A stretch of 9,433 bases of DNA from Flavobacteriaceae bacterium (GTDB taxonomy: Bacteria > Bacteroidota > Bacteroidia > Flavobacteriales > Flavobacteriaceae). Numbering within the stretch: the first letter of the stretch is position 1; every line of letters starts with the position of its first letter. The position numbers were made by a program, and so were the translations under genes. Of this stretch, positions 1-6,646 are shown piece after piece. The DNA lies in contig JAUVCP010000058.1 in NCBI GenBank assembly GCA_030590765.1, forward strand, positions 1 through 9,433, written 5' to 3'. The notes beneath the pieces were generated by a model. The model worked only from the letters and a program-made list of their open reading frames with translations. It searched no databases and was not told where the DNA came from.

Positions 1-289
1 ATACCTTTATTCCATATTCTTTTAATTTTAGATCTCTTAACTCATCATTACTTTCTGAAATTGGATTGTTATGAACTGCTCCATCTAATTCAATCACCAA
101 TTTCTCTTTTGGGCAGTAAAAATCAACAATCATATGATCGATACTATGCTGCCTTCTAAATTTCCTGCCAAAGATCTGTCTTCCCTTTAGAATTGTCCAC
201 ATTCTTGCCTCTGCCGGAGTTAAATTATTTCGCAATACTTTTCTAATATTTTTAAGGTGTTTACTTTTAAAATCGGGTTTGTTATTCAT
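1..289 (-). CDS. DUF559 domain endonuclease-like protein (partial, C-terminus outside window)
   Basis: The 96 readable codons begin at an ATG at 289 and run off the left edge. The protein matches the DUF559 pattern (Vsr-like, PD-(D/E)xK nuclease fold): LTPAEARMW at about 23-31, then GRKFRRQHSI at 41-50, VDFY with Asp56, and VIELDGAVH with Glu67, Asp69 and His73. The Asp...Glu-x-Asp spacing fits a metal-binding nuclease site. Family members are usually about 110-130 residues, so only the last helix is probably missing. No signal peptide or membrane segment is seen, so it should be cytoplasmic. The role of the family is not well established; nicking or repair of DNA is inferred from the fold. 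A promoter-like box lies about 30 nt upstream, and a hairpin repeat of the family spread over 335-798 lies just behind it. This suggests, but does not prove, a link between the nuclease and the repeats. Confidence 0.85.
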   Translation of the reverse strand, partial: MNNKPDFKSKHLKNIRKVLRNNLTPAEARMWTILKGRQIFGRKFRRQHSIDHMIVDFYCPKEKLVIELDGAVHNNPISESNDELRDLKLKEYGIKV

Positions 290-319
290 TGGTTTTTAAT
301 ACTTTGTGCTTTAAATATT

Positions 320-327
320 CAAATATA
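320..327 (-). promoter_or_regulatory. Candidate Bacteroidota -7 box for the DUF559 gene
   Basis: The minus strand reads TATATTTG here, an exact match to the Bacteroidota sigma-A -7 consensus TAnnTTTG. It lies 30 nt before the ATG at 289, which leaves a leader of roughly 20-25 nt. No clear -33 TTG element is visible upstream; that region is taken up by the repeat at 335-393. The motif is short and the DNA is AT-rich, so a chance match is possible. Confidence 0.45.
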
Positions 328-334
328 AACATTG

Positions 335-393
335 TAAAACTCTCCTCCTTTTTCAAGGAGGAGTACTCAACTGTAAGGAGAGGGAGGTGATTA
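335..393 (-). repeat. REP-like hairpin repeat, copy 1
   Basis: This 59-bp element matches the copy at 740-798 at 55 of 59 positions; all four differences are transitions. It contains a perfect 9-bp stem, CTCCTCCTT (342-350) with AAGGAGGAG (355-363), around a TTTC loop. A GAGTACTC palindrome (361-368) follows, and then a second purine-rich arm, AAGGAGAGGGAGG. Similarity to the other copy stops sharply at both ends, as expected for a discrete element and not a larger duplication. Read on the minus strand it starts with the head AATCACCTC, so it is assigned minus orientation. It sits directly upstream of the DUF559 promoter candidate. Confidence 0.85.
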
Positions 394-448
394 AATATTT
401 TGCAATATTAATATTGAAATTTTTTATCATACTAAAAAAACTATATTT

Positions 449-493
449 AACCACCTCGCCTTTCAGGCACCCCTCCTTAAAAGGATGGGAATT
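449..493 (+). repeat. REP-like hairpin repeat, copy 2 (variant, inverted relative to copy 1)
   Basis: This 45-bp element begins with AACCACCTC, the same head that copies 1 and 3 carry on the minus strand, and ends GGGAATT. It holds two hairpins: GCCT (458-461) with AGGC (465-468), and CCCCTCCTT (470-478) with AAGGATGGG (481-489), the latter having one mismatch. The body differs from the 59-bp type but keeps the layout of head, pyrimidine arm CCTCCTT, purine arm AAGGA, then A/T-rich tail. From memory, sequences of this type are common as dispersed intergenic repeats in Bacteroidota genomes. Together with copy 1 it forms an inverted pair with the heads facing each other across about 55 bp. Confidence 0.7.
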
Positions 494-527
494 ATAACAT
501 TAAACATCAAAGATTCGAACTAAACCA

Positions 528-689
528 CTATGGATTGAAAGTCCATAGGTCATTAAATCTGACTAAAGTCAGCAGTACGTGATTACTCGAACGAAAATTG
601 AAGGTAAAAAAACACTTCCAAATTCTATTTTCTTTTAATGAAATCGATTAAAAATTTTAAAAGCTAAAGCGAGATGCACTAAAGTACAT
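528..689. other. Cluster of small stem-loops between the repeats
   Basis: Three short inverted repeats lie in this gene-free stretch: CTATGGA/TCCATAG at 528-548 (perfect 7 bp, 7-nt loop), CTGAC/GTCAG at 559-572 (perfect 5 bp) and ATGCAC/GTACAT at 674-689 (one mismatch). The last two share the loop TAAA. This could be remnants of older repeat elements, a small RNA, or chance in AT-rich DNA. No recognised RNA family is seen. Confidence 0.3.
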
Positions 690-739
690 AGTTTTAACTT
701 CATTTGAGACCAATAATATAGATTGAACAAGAAGCAGAC

Positions 740-798
740 TAAAACTCTCCTCCTTTTTCAAGGAGGAGTACTCGACTACAAGGAGAGGGAGGTGGTTA
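740..798 (-). repeat. REP-like hairpin repeat, copy 3
   Basis: This element is 93% identical to copy 1, in the same orientation and offset by exactly 405 bp. It has the same perfect 9-bp stem (747-755 with 760-768), the GAGTACTC palindrome (766-773) and the purine arm ending in the complement of AACCACCTC. The flanks of the two copies are unrelated. It lies about 140 bp before the purL start, upstream of the purL promoter candidate. It is therefore unlikely to be in the purL message unless transcription starts further upstream. Confidence 0.85.
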
Positions 799-897
799 TT
801 TCATAATTAAGCCATTTAAATAGTTTCGACCATAATATTATTCTAACATTTTATCAATTTTATCAACAATGAAGACAATTATACTAAGCTAAATAAG

Positions 898-905
898 TAA
901 ATTTG
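898..905 (+). promoter_or_regulatory. Candidate -7 box for purL
   Basis: TAAATTTG matches the Bacteroidota consensus TAnnTTTG exactly, 34 nt before the purL ATG. A start of transcription near 911 would give a leader of about 28 nt. No convincing -33 TTG element is present at the usual distance. The leader up to the ATG is AT-rich with no Shine-Dalgarno sequence, as is common in this phylum. Confidence 0.45.
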
Positions 906-939
906 CTCTTTTAAAAATCTCATCATAATTTTATAAAAA

Positions 940-3900
940 ATGATCTATTTTTTCGCTAAAGACAACACTATTTTTGCAGTATCTAAACAAACAGAAATCT
1001 GTGATACGACTACAAAAAAACTTATCTGGCTTTTTGGAAATGCAAAACTGTTACAAGAAAATGAATTAACTGGATTTTTTGTTGGTCCGCGTAAAGAAAT
1101 GATCACTCCCTGGAGCACCAATGCTGTAGAGATTACTCAAAACATGGGAATCAATGGCATTACCCGAATTGAAGAATTCTTTCAAAAAGATTCTGAAAAT
1201 GCAGAATTTGATTCAATGATTCAGCATTTTTATAAAAAAATAGATCAGGATATATTTGATGTGCATATTGAACCGGAACCAATTTTGGAGATTGATGATA
1301 TTACAGCTTATAACAAAAAAGAAGGGCTGGCTTTAAATGGTGAGGAAATAGAATATCTGGAAAAATTATCAAAAAAATTAAAAAGAAAACTAACCGACTC
1401 TGAAATATTTGGATTCTCTCAGGTAAATTCAGAACACTGCCGACATAAAATTTTCAATGGAACTTTTGTTATTGACGGAAAAGAAAAACCAAATACTTTG
1501 TTTGGTATGATCCGCAAAACTTCCAGTGAAAATCCGAATACCATTGTTTCTGCATATAAAGATAATGTAGCATTTGTTGAAGGTCCGGTTATTGAACAAT
1601 TTGCTCCAAAAACAGCTGACAAACCTGATTTTTACGAAAAAAATGATTTCAATTCTGTAATATCAATAAAAGCGGAAACCCATAATTTCCCCACTACTGT
1701 GGAACCATTTAATGGTGCAGCCACAGGTTCGGGTGGTGAAATAAGAGACCGACTTGCAGGTGGGAAAGGATCTTTACCTCTTGCGGGAACTGCAGTTTAT
1801 ATGACTCCTTACTCTCGTATAGAAGATAGCCGTTCATGGGAAAAAATGCAGGAAAGAGACTGGCTTTATCAAACACCTATTGAATTGTTAATCAAAGCAT
1901 CTAACGGGGCTTCTGATTTTGGAAATAAATTTGGTCAACCATTGATCTCTGGTTCTGTTCTAACTTTTGAACATGAAGAACATAATCGTAAATTAGGTTA
2001 TGACAAAGTGATCATGATGGCGGGCGGCATTGGCTACGGTAAAAAAGAAGACAGTTTAAAAGAAAGACCAAGCAAAGATGATACTATTGTTCTTTTGGGT
2101 GGTGATAATTATAGAATTGGAATGGGTGGTGCTGCTGTTTCTTCCGCAGATACAGGTGAATTCAACACAGCTATCACCTTAAATGCTGTACAACGTTCTA
2201 ATCCTGAAATGCAAAAACGTGCTGCTAACACCATAAGAGCTATGGTGGAAAGTGATGAAAATAAGATCATTTCTATTCATGATCACGGTGCCGGCGGACA
2301 TTTAAATTGTTTATCAGAATTGGTAGAAGAAACCGGTGGTGAAATAAATTTAGATGCATTGCCAATTGGTGATAAAACACTTTCTGCAAAGGAAATTATC
2401 GGTAACGAATCACAAGAAAGAATGGGATTGGTTATTCATCCAAAAGATCTGAATTTTTTACATAAAGTTGCAGACAGAGAACGCTCTCCAATGTATGAAG
2501 TTGGAAAAGTAACCAGCGATTTTCGTTTTTCTTTTAAATCAGAAAAAACAGGTAAGACCCCAATGGATTTTGATCTAATAGATATGTTTGGCAGTTCACC
2601 ACACACTTATATGCGTGATATTGAATTGACAAGAAACTATCATAAAGTTGAATATTCAGCAAATGAAATATATAAATATGTAAGGCAGGTCTTACAATTA
2701 GAAGCAGTAGCATCTAAAGACTGGCTTACCAATAAAGTGGATCGTTGTGTTGGTGGAAAAGTTGCCAAACAGCAATGTGCAGGAGCTTTACAATTACCAC
2801 TAAATGATGTTGGTGTTATGGCTTTAGATTATAAAGGTTTAAAAGGTATTGCAACTTCCATAGGTCATGCACCTGCAAGTGCTTTGATCGATGAAAGAGC
2901 AGGGTCTAAAAACTCAATAGCCGAAGCTTTGACCAATATTATCTGGGCACCATTAGAAGAAGGTTTAAAATCGGTTTCCCTTTCAGCCAACTGGATGTGG
3001 CCTTGTAGAAATGAGGGTGAAGATGCCAGATTGTACAATGCAGTTGAGGAAGTTTCAAAGTTTTCCATAGATCTCGGAATCAATGTTCCTACCGGAAAAG
3101 ATTCTTTATCCATGAAACAAAAATATGCCAATGATGAAGTTCTTTCTCCGGGAACTGTAATTATTTCTGCTGCCGGACAATGTTCGGATATTAATAAAGT
3201 AGTGGAACCTGTTTTCAAATTGACTGAATACAATGCTATTTACTATATCGATCTTTCCAAAGATGATTTTAAACTGGGTGGTTCTACTTTTGCTCAAATA
3301 AGAAACAAAATTGGGGCAGAAACACCAACCATCAATGATAGCAACTATTTTAAAAATACCTTTAACACCATTCAGAAATTAATTAATAAAGAATTGATCC
3401 TTGCTGGTCATGATATATCTGCCGGTGGTATGATCACTACCCTATTGGAAATGTGTTTTGCTGAGAATAATCTGGGTGCAAAAATTGACCTAAGCAGTAT
3501 TAAAGAAAAAGATATTGTAAAAGTTCTGTTTGCTGAAAATAGTGGAATTATTTTCCAGACAAATAATAATAAGGAAGTTGAAAAAGAATTAAATGCTGCA
3601 CAAATTACTTATCATAAGATTGGTCATGCTGTAGCGGGTGATAAATTGGAAATCACGAATTTGAACCTACAATTTAATATTGAAGAATATAGAGATCATT
3701 GGTTTAAAACCTCTTACCTACTCGATCAAAAACAAACAGCAAATAATAAAGCAAAAGATCGATTTGACAATTATAAAATCCAGCCTTTACAATTTGAATT
3801 CCCTAAACACTTCACAGGTAAACTTGAAGATATAATTCAATTGTCAGGTCGAGCGCAGTCGAGACCAAAAGCAGCTATCATTCGTGAAAAAGGCTCGATC

Positions 3901-4608
3901 AGTGAACGTGAAATGGCAAATGCAATGTACTTGGCAGTTTTTGATGTAAAAGATGTGCACATGACCGACTTGATCAGCGGTAGAGAAAATTTAGAAGAAA
4001 TTCAATTTATTGGTGCTGTTGGCGGATTTTCAAACTCAGATGTGTTAGGCTCTGCAAAAGGTTGGGCAGGAGCATTTTTATACAATGAAAAAGCAAATAA
4101 AGCTTTAAAGAATTTCTTTGACAGAGATGATACTTTATCCGTTGGAATCTGCAATGGTTGTCAGTTATTTATTGAACTCGAAATGATCAATCCGAATCAT
4201 GAAGAGAAACCAAAAATGCTGCACAATGATTCACAAAAACACGAAAGTGGATTTACATCAGTAAGAATTCAGAAAAATAATTCTGTAATGTTATCAAGTT
4301 TGGCAGGAAGTACTTTAGGAGTCTGGATTTCACATGGTGAAGGAAAATTTAGTTTCCCTTATGTAGAGGATGAGTACAACATCATAGCCAAATATGGTTA
4401 TGATCAATATCCTGCTAATCCAAATGGTTCCGACTTCAATACTGCTATGATGGCAAGTGATGACGGCCGTCATTTGGTGATGATGCCTCATATTGAACGT
4501 TCTACTTTTCAATGGAACTGGGCAAATTATCCGGAAGGAAGAAAAGATGAAGCAAGTCCGTGGTTAGAAGCTTTTGTTAATGCCAGAAAATGGTTGGAAA
4601 AGAAATAA
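940..4608 (+). CDS. purL: Phosphoribosylformylglycinamidine synthase (FGAM synthase), large single-chain form
   Basis: PurL converts FGAR, glutamine and ATP into FGAM in purine biosynthesis, in the cytoplasm. At 1222 residues this is the long form carrying all three modules. The N-terminal PurS-like part contains VGPRKEMITPWSTNAVEIT at about 48-66. The first synthase half has SEHCRHK (164-170), ETHNFPT (246-252), GAATGSGGEIRD (259-270) and HDHGAGG (447-453). The second half has NWMWP (684-688), PTGKDSLSM (717-725) and GHDISAGG (823-830). The C-terminal class I glutaminase domain begins near 976, with nucleophile Cys1071 in GICNGCQ and His1184/Glu1186 in PHIERS, so the catalytic triad is complete. 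The start is the first ATG and gives the usual N-terminus. One oddity is GRAQSRP (970-976), encoded by a GC-rich palindromic repeat. The GH3 gene follows after 15 nt and is probably co-transcribed. Confidence 0.97.
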   Translation: MIYFFAKDNTIFAVSKQTEICDTTTKKLIWLFGNAKLLQENELTGFFVGPRKEMITPWSTNAVEITQNMGINGITRIEEFFQKDSENAEFDSMIQHFYKKIDQDIFDVHIEPEPILEIDDITAYNKKEGLALNGEEIEYLEKLSKKLKRKLTDSEIFGFSQVNSEHCRHKIFNGTFVIDGKEKPNTLFGMIRKTSSENPNTIVSAYKDNVAFVEGPVIEQFAPKTADKPDFYEKNDFNSVISIKAETHNFPTTVEPFNGAATGSGGEIRDRLAGGKGSLPLAGTAVYMTPYSRIEDSRSWEKMQERDWLYQTPIELLIKASNGASDFGNKFGQPLISGSVLTFEHEEHNRKLGYDKVIMMAGGIGYGKKEDSLKERPSKDDTIVLLGGDNYRIGMGGAAVSSADTGEFNTAITLNAVQRSNPEMQKRAANTIRAMVESDENKIISIHDHGAGGHLNCLSELVEETGGEINLDALPIGDKTLSAKEIIGNESQERMGLVIHPKDLNFLHKVADRERSPMYEVGKVTSDFRFSFKSEKTGKTPMDFDLIDMFGSSPHTYMRDIELTRNYHKVEYSANEIYKYVRQVLQLEAVASKDWLTNKVDRCVGGKVAKQQCAGALQLPLNDVGVMALDYKGLKGIATSIGHAPASALIDERAGSKNSIAEALTNIIWAPLEEGLKSVSLSANWMWPCRNEGEDARLYNAVEEVSKFSIDLGINVPTGKDSLSMKQKYANDEVLSPGTVIISAAGQCSDINKVVEPVFKLTEYNAIYYIDLSKDDFKLGGSTFAQIRNKIGAETPTINDSNYFKNTFNTIQKLINKELILAGHDISAGGMITTLLEMCFAENNLGAKIDLSSIKEKDIVKVLFAENSGIIFQTNNNKEVEKELNAAQITYHKIGHAVAGDKLEITNLNLQFNIEEYRDHWFKTSYLLDQKQTANNKAKDRFDNYKIQPLQFEFPKHFTGKLEDIIQLSGRAQSRPKAAIIREKGSISEREMANAMYLAVFDVKDVHMTDLISGRENLEEIQFIGAVGGFSNSDVLGSAKGWAGAFLYNEKANKALKNFFDRDDTLSVGICNGCQLFIELEMINPNHEEKPKMLHNDSQKHESGFTSVRIQKNNSVMLSSLAGSTLGVWISHGEGKFSFPYVEDEYNIIAKYGYDQYPANPNGSDFNTAMMASDDGRHLVMMPHIERSTFQWNWANYPEGRKDEASPWLEAFVNARKWLEKK
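3844..3866 (+). repeat. GC-rich REP-like palindrome inside purL
   Basis: GGTCGAGCGCAGTCGAGACC (3847-3866), preceded by TCA, is 70% G+C in a low-GC gene. It is an imperfect inverted repeat: GGTCGA pairs with TCG and ACC, with a 2-nt AG bulge. From memory, sequences of the type TCAGGT(C/T)GAGCGCAGTCGA are abundant dispersed repeats in Bacteroidota genomes, normally between genes. Here it is read in frame as GRAQSRP, in the variable linker just before the glutaminase domain (RPKAAIIREKG). The reading frame and all catalytic motifs on both sides are intact. Confidence 0.6.
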
Positions 4609-4623
4609 ATTAATCAAAATATT

Positions 4624-5928
4624 ATGAAAAAAATATTAAAAATTACAGGGCTTATTTTCTTAATTGCAATAATTATTGGAGCTGTATATGTATTGGTTTT
4701 ATATACAAAACGTTCAAATATTGTTAAAGAAAATTATGCTTTATTAGGCGAAGAAGCTGGTATTTTAAATATAGATGGTAAAACCTATAGAGACCTAAAC
4801 AAAAATGGAAAACTCGATATTTACGAAGATACCAGAGCAAATGTAAACGATCGAGTTGATGATATGGTAAGTCAGATGAATATGGACGAAAAAGCCGGCA
4901 CAATGTTCATCACTATGATTGGTATGACCAAAGAAGGTAACCCTTTAGATATGCCAGTTATTTCAACCAATGCGATGGAAATGGCATTTTCATTTATGTT
5001 ACCTCCCAGCTCTGAAATGATTGCTTTAAAAAAAATGAACAGCTTTAATATTGTGCACTCCTACAATGCTGATATTCTTGCCAGATTTAATAATAATATC
5101 CAAAAATTGGCTGAGCGAACACGGCTGGGTATTCCAATTACAATAGCAACGGATCCCAGACATGGCACACAAAACAATCCTGGTGCAGCTATATTTACTC
5201 CTTCATTTTCACAATGGCCTTCATCACTTGGTCTTGCGGCGACCAGAGATACTTTACTCGTACGTGAATTTGGTGATATTGCCAGACAAGAATATAATGC
5301 AATAGGAATAAAACTGGCATTACATCCAATGGCAGATTTAGCAACAGAACCCAGATGGGGAAGATCTAATGGTACTTTTGGTGAAGATGCTAATTTATCT
5401 GCTATTATAACAAAAGCTTATGTATTGGGTTTTCAAGGAGATTCGTTAAATAGTTCAAGTGTGGCTTGTATGGCCAAACATTTTTCAGGTGGCGGTCCTC
5501 AAAAAGATGGTGAAGACCCTCATTTTCCTTATGGAAAAGAACAGGTTTATCCCGGCAATAATTTTGATTATCATATAATCCCATTCATAAAAGGGGCATT
5601 TCCTGCAAAAACTGCACAAATAATGCCATATTATGGTATTCCTATGGATCAAACTGATGAAAATGTAGCCTTTGGTTTTAATAAAACAATCATTACTAAA
5701 ATATTAAGAGATTCTCTAAAATTTAACGGTGTTGTATGTACCGACTGGAATATTATTTCTAATACTAAAATGGGAGAAGCAAGAGCTTGGGATGTAGAAG
5801 ATCTAACACCAATACAAAGAGTAAAAAAAGTAATAGATGCTGGTTGTGATCAATTTGGAGGTGAGATGATTCCCAGACTAATTATAAAATTAGTGAAATC
5901 GGGAGAAATATCCGAAAAAAAGAATTGA
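4624..5928 (+). CDS. GH3 beta-glucosidase-like protein, N-terminal part (membrane anchor and catalytic barrel)
   Basis: This 434-residue frame is the front part of a glycoside hydrolase family 3 enzyme that removes sugars from the non-reducing ends of glycans. Residues about 5-27 form a hydrophobic anchor after MKK; no lipobox is seen. The segment DLNKNGKLDIYED (57-69) is a calcium-loop-like motif often seen in front of this GH3 subgroup. Barrel landmarks are ATDPRHG with Asp177, EPRWGR (242-247), AKHFSGGGPQKDGEDPHF with Lys285/His286, MPYYGIP, and GVVCTDW with the predicted nucleophile Asp374. The frame ends prematurely (SEKKN, TGA at 5926-5928) just after the barrel, straight after an A7 run. 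Without the C-terminal domain the product would probably lack the acid/base residue and be inactive or unstable. beta-Glucosidase is the likeliest activity, but other GH3 specificities cannot be excluded. Confidence 0.88.
   Translation: MKKILKITGLIFLIAIIIGAVYVLVLYTKRSNIVKENYALLGEEAGILNIDGKTYRDLNKNGKLDIYEDTRANVNDRVDDMVSQMNMDEKAGTMFITMIGMTKEGNPLDMPVISTNAMEMAFSFMLPPSSEMIALKKMNSFNIVHSYNADILARFNNNIQKLAERTRLGIPITIATDPRHGTQNNPGAAIFTPSFSQWPSSLGLAATRDTLLVREFGDIARQEYNAIGIKLALHPMADLATEPRWGRSNGTFGEDANLSAIITKAYVLGFQGDSLNSSSVACMAKHFSGGGPQKDGEDPHFPYGKEQVYPGNNFDYHIIPFIKGAFPAKTAQIMPYYGIPMDQTDENVAFGFNKTIITKILRDSLKFNGVVCTDWNIISNTKMGEARAWDVEDLTPIQRVKKVIDAGCDQFGGEMIPRLIIKLVKSGEISEKKN
5915..5921 (+). other. A7 homopolymer at the GH3 frameshift point
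   Basis: Seven A residues lie in the context TCCGAAAAAAAGAATTGA. In the upstream frame the codons are GAA AAA AAG AAT TGA. Six A residues would give GAA AAA AGA ATT GAC and continue into the GH3 C-terminal domain. The phase also makes A AAA AAG, the classical -1 slippery heptamer, but a -1 shift leads to a TAA within a few codons. A +1 (or -2) change is what restores the protein, so polymerase slippage or a real or artefactual A insertion fits better than -1 recoding. Confidence 0.8.
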
Positions 5929-6013
5929 CCAATCTGTAAAAAGAATTCTTAGAGATAGATTTATTTTAGGTCTTTTTGATGATCCTTATGTAGATGAAGA
6001 AGAAGCTTTAAAG

Positions 6014-6586
6014 ATGACAGGGAAAAGTGAATTTATAACAAAAGGTAAAGAAGCCCAGGCAAAATCGACTGTTCTATTAAAAAATAAAGGCTTACTTCCT
6101 TTGGCAGAAGGAACTAAGATCTACGCCGTTGGCATGATCGATCCTGAAGTTATCAATAAATACGGGCAATTTGTTGATGATATTGATAAGGCAGATATTG
6201 TTTTAACACGTATTCGGACTCCTTTTGATGAAAGAACTGACTTTTTCTTAGAACGCTTTTTCCATCAAGGAAGACTCTATTATAATGAAAAAGAGAAGAA
6301 AAAGATCTTTGAAATCATCAACAAGAAACCATCAATAGTAGTTGTTAACTTAGAACGACCTGCAATTCTTACAGAGATCAATGAAAAATGTGATGCTTTA
6401 ATGGCAGACTTTGGTACTTCTGATGAAGTGTTGGTAGAACTTATCTTTGGAAAGATAAATCCATCAGGTAAATTACCTTTTGAATTGCCTTCAACCTGGG
6501 AAGCAGTTCAAAAACAATTGGAAGATGTACCTTATGATTCTGAAAATCCACTTTATAAGTTTGGTGACGGTATTTCTTATGAATAA
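6014..6586 (+). CDS. GH3 beta-glucosidase-like protein, C-terminal domain fragment
   Basis: This is the second part of the interrupted GH3 gene. The ATG at 6014 is only the first methionine in this frame. Homologous reading begins upstream at 5921 (RIDQSVKRILRDRF...), with no stop before 6586. The protein is the GH3 C-terminal alpha/beta domain: STVLLKNKGLLPL near the start, then PSIVVVNLERPAIL, DFGTSDEVLVELIFGKINPSGKLPFELP, and the typical end PLYKFGDGISYE. In intact GH3 enzymes this domain packs on the barrel and helps build the active site. It has no export signal and no plausible ribosome binding site of its own, so it is unlikely to work as a separate protein. It is followed after 9 nt by a long inverted repeat. 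Confidence 0.85.
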   Translation: MTGKSEFITKGKEAQAKSTVLLKNKGLLPLAEGTKIYAVGMIDPEVINKYGQFVDDIDKADIVLTRIRTPFDERTDFFLERFFHQGRLYYNEKEKKKIFEIINKKPSIVVVNLERPAILTEINEKCDALMADFGTSDEVLVELIFGKINPSGKLPFELPSTWEAVQKQLEDVPYDSENPLYKFGDGISYE

Positions 6587-6595
6587 CTTTATAAC

Positions 6596-6638
6596 TCAGC
6601 GGGTGAATATCAGTATAACAGATAGATTCACCTGCTGA
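6596..6638. terminator. Bidirectional terminator-like hairpin between convergent genes
   Basis: TCAGCGGGTGAAT (6596-6608) pairs with ATTCACCTGCTGA (6626-6638), giving a 13-bp stem with one G-T wobble and a 17-nt loop. It lies exactly between the stop of the GH3 gene (6586) and the stop of pheT (6647), which converge. There is no long T run on either side, so intrinsic termination may be imperfect. The position and stem length still make a shared terminator the best reading. Confidence 0.75.
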
Positions 6639-6646
6639 ATTTCATA

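Larger units (their letters stand above)
290..939. other. 650-bp gene-free region with REP-like repeats and stem-loops
   Basis: No credible coding sequence is visible on either strand between the DUF559 gene and purL; the open frames are short and match no known protein. The region holds the DUF559 promoter candidate (320-327), three hairpin repeats (335-393, 449-493, 740-798), a group of small stem-loops (528-689) and the purL promoter candidate (898-905). The DNA outside the repeats is very AT-rich. The two neighbouring genes are divergent, so both must be expressed from within this region. Confidence 0.7.
4624..6586 (+). pseudogene. GH3 glycosidase gene interrupted by a +1 frameshift (whole locus)
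   Basis: Removing one A from the A7 run at 5915-5921 joins the two frames into a single protein of about 653 residues. Across the junction it then reads SEKRIDQSVKRILRDRF, a normal GH3 segment, and continues into the C-terminal domain. The joined product has a membrane anchor, the complete (beta/alpha)8 domain and the GH3 C-terminal domain ending YKFGDGISYE, as in intact relatives. No other lesion is visible and the protein sequence is well kept on both sides. The change is therefore either very recent, a homopolymer sequencing error, or corrected during expression. Whether this is a true pseudogene is undecided. Confidence 0.65.

Noticed and set aside
355..366. Shine-Dalgarno-like AAGGAGG sequences in the repeats (also around 760-766 and 779-791)
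   Set aside because: They are hairpin arms. No start codon with a usable frame follows at the right spacing, and the genes here do not use Shine-Dalgarno sequences.
501..530. tRNA-like T-loop (GATTCGAAC on plus, GTTCGAATC on minus)
   Set aside because: The flanking bases do not form a T stem, and no acceptor stem or anticodon arm fits at the right distances on either strand.
335..798. CRISPR array, from regularly placed repeats
   Set aside because: There are only two same-orientation copies 405 bp apart plus one inverted variant, with no uniform spacers and no cas genes.
2865..3233. 122-codon open frame on the minus strand within purL
   Set aside because: It is antisense to the conserved second synthase half of purL, and its translation resembles no known family.
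6014..6586. Independent small gene starting at 6014
   Set aside because: Homology to the GH3 family continues upstream of the ATG to 5921 in the same frame, so this is the tail of the interrupted gene.
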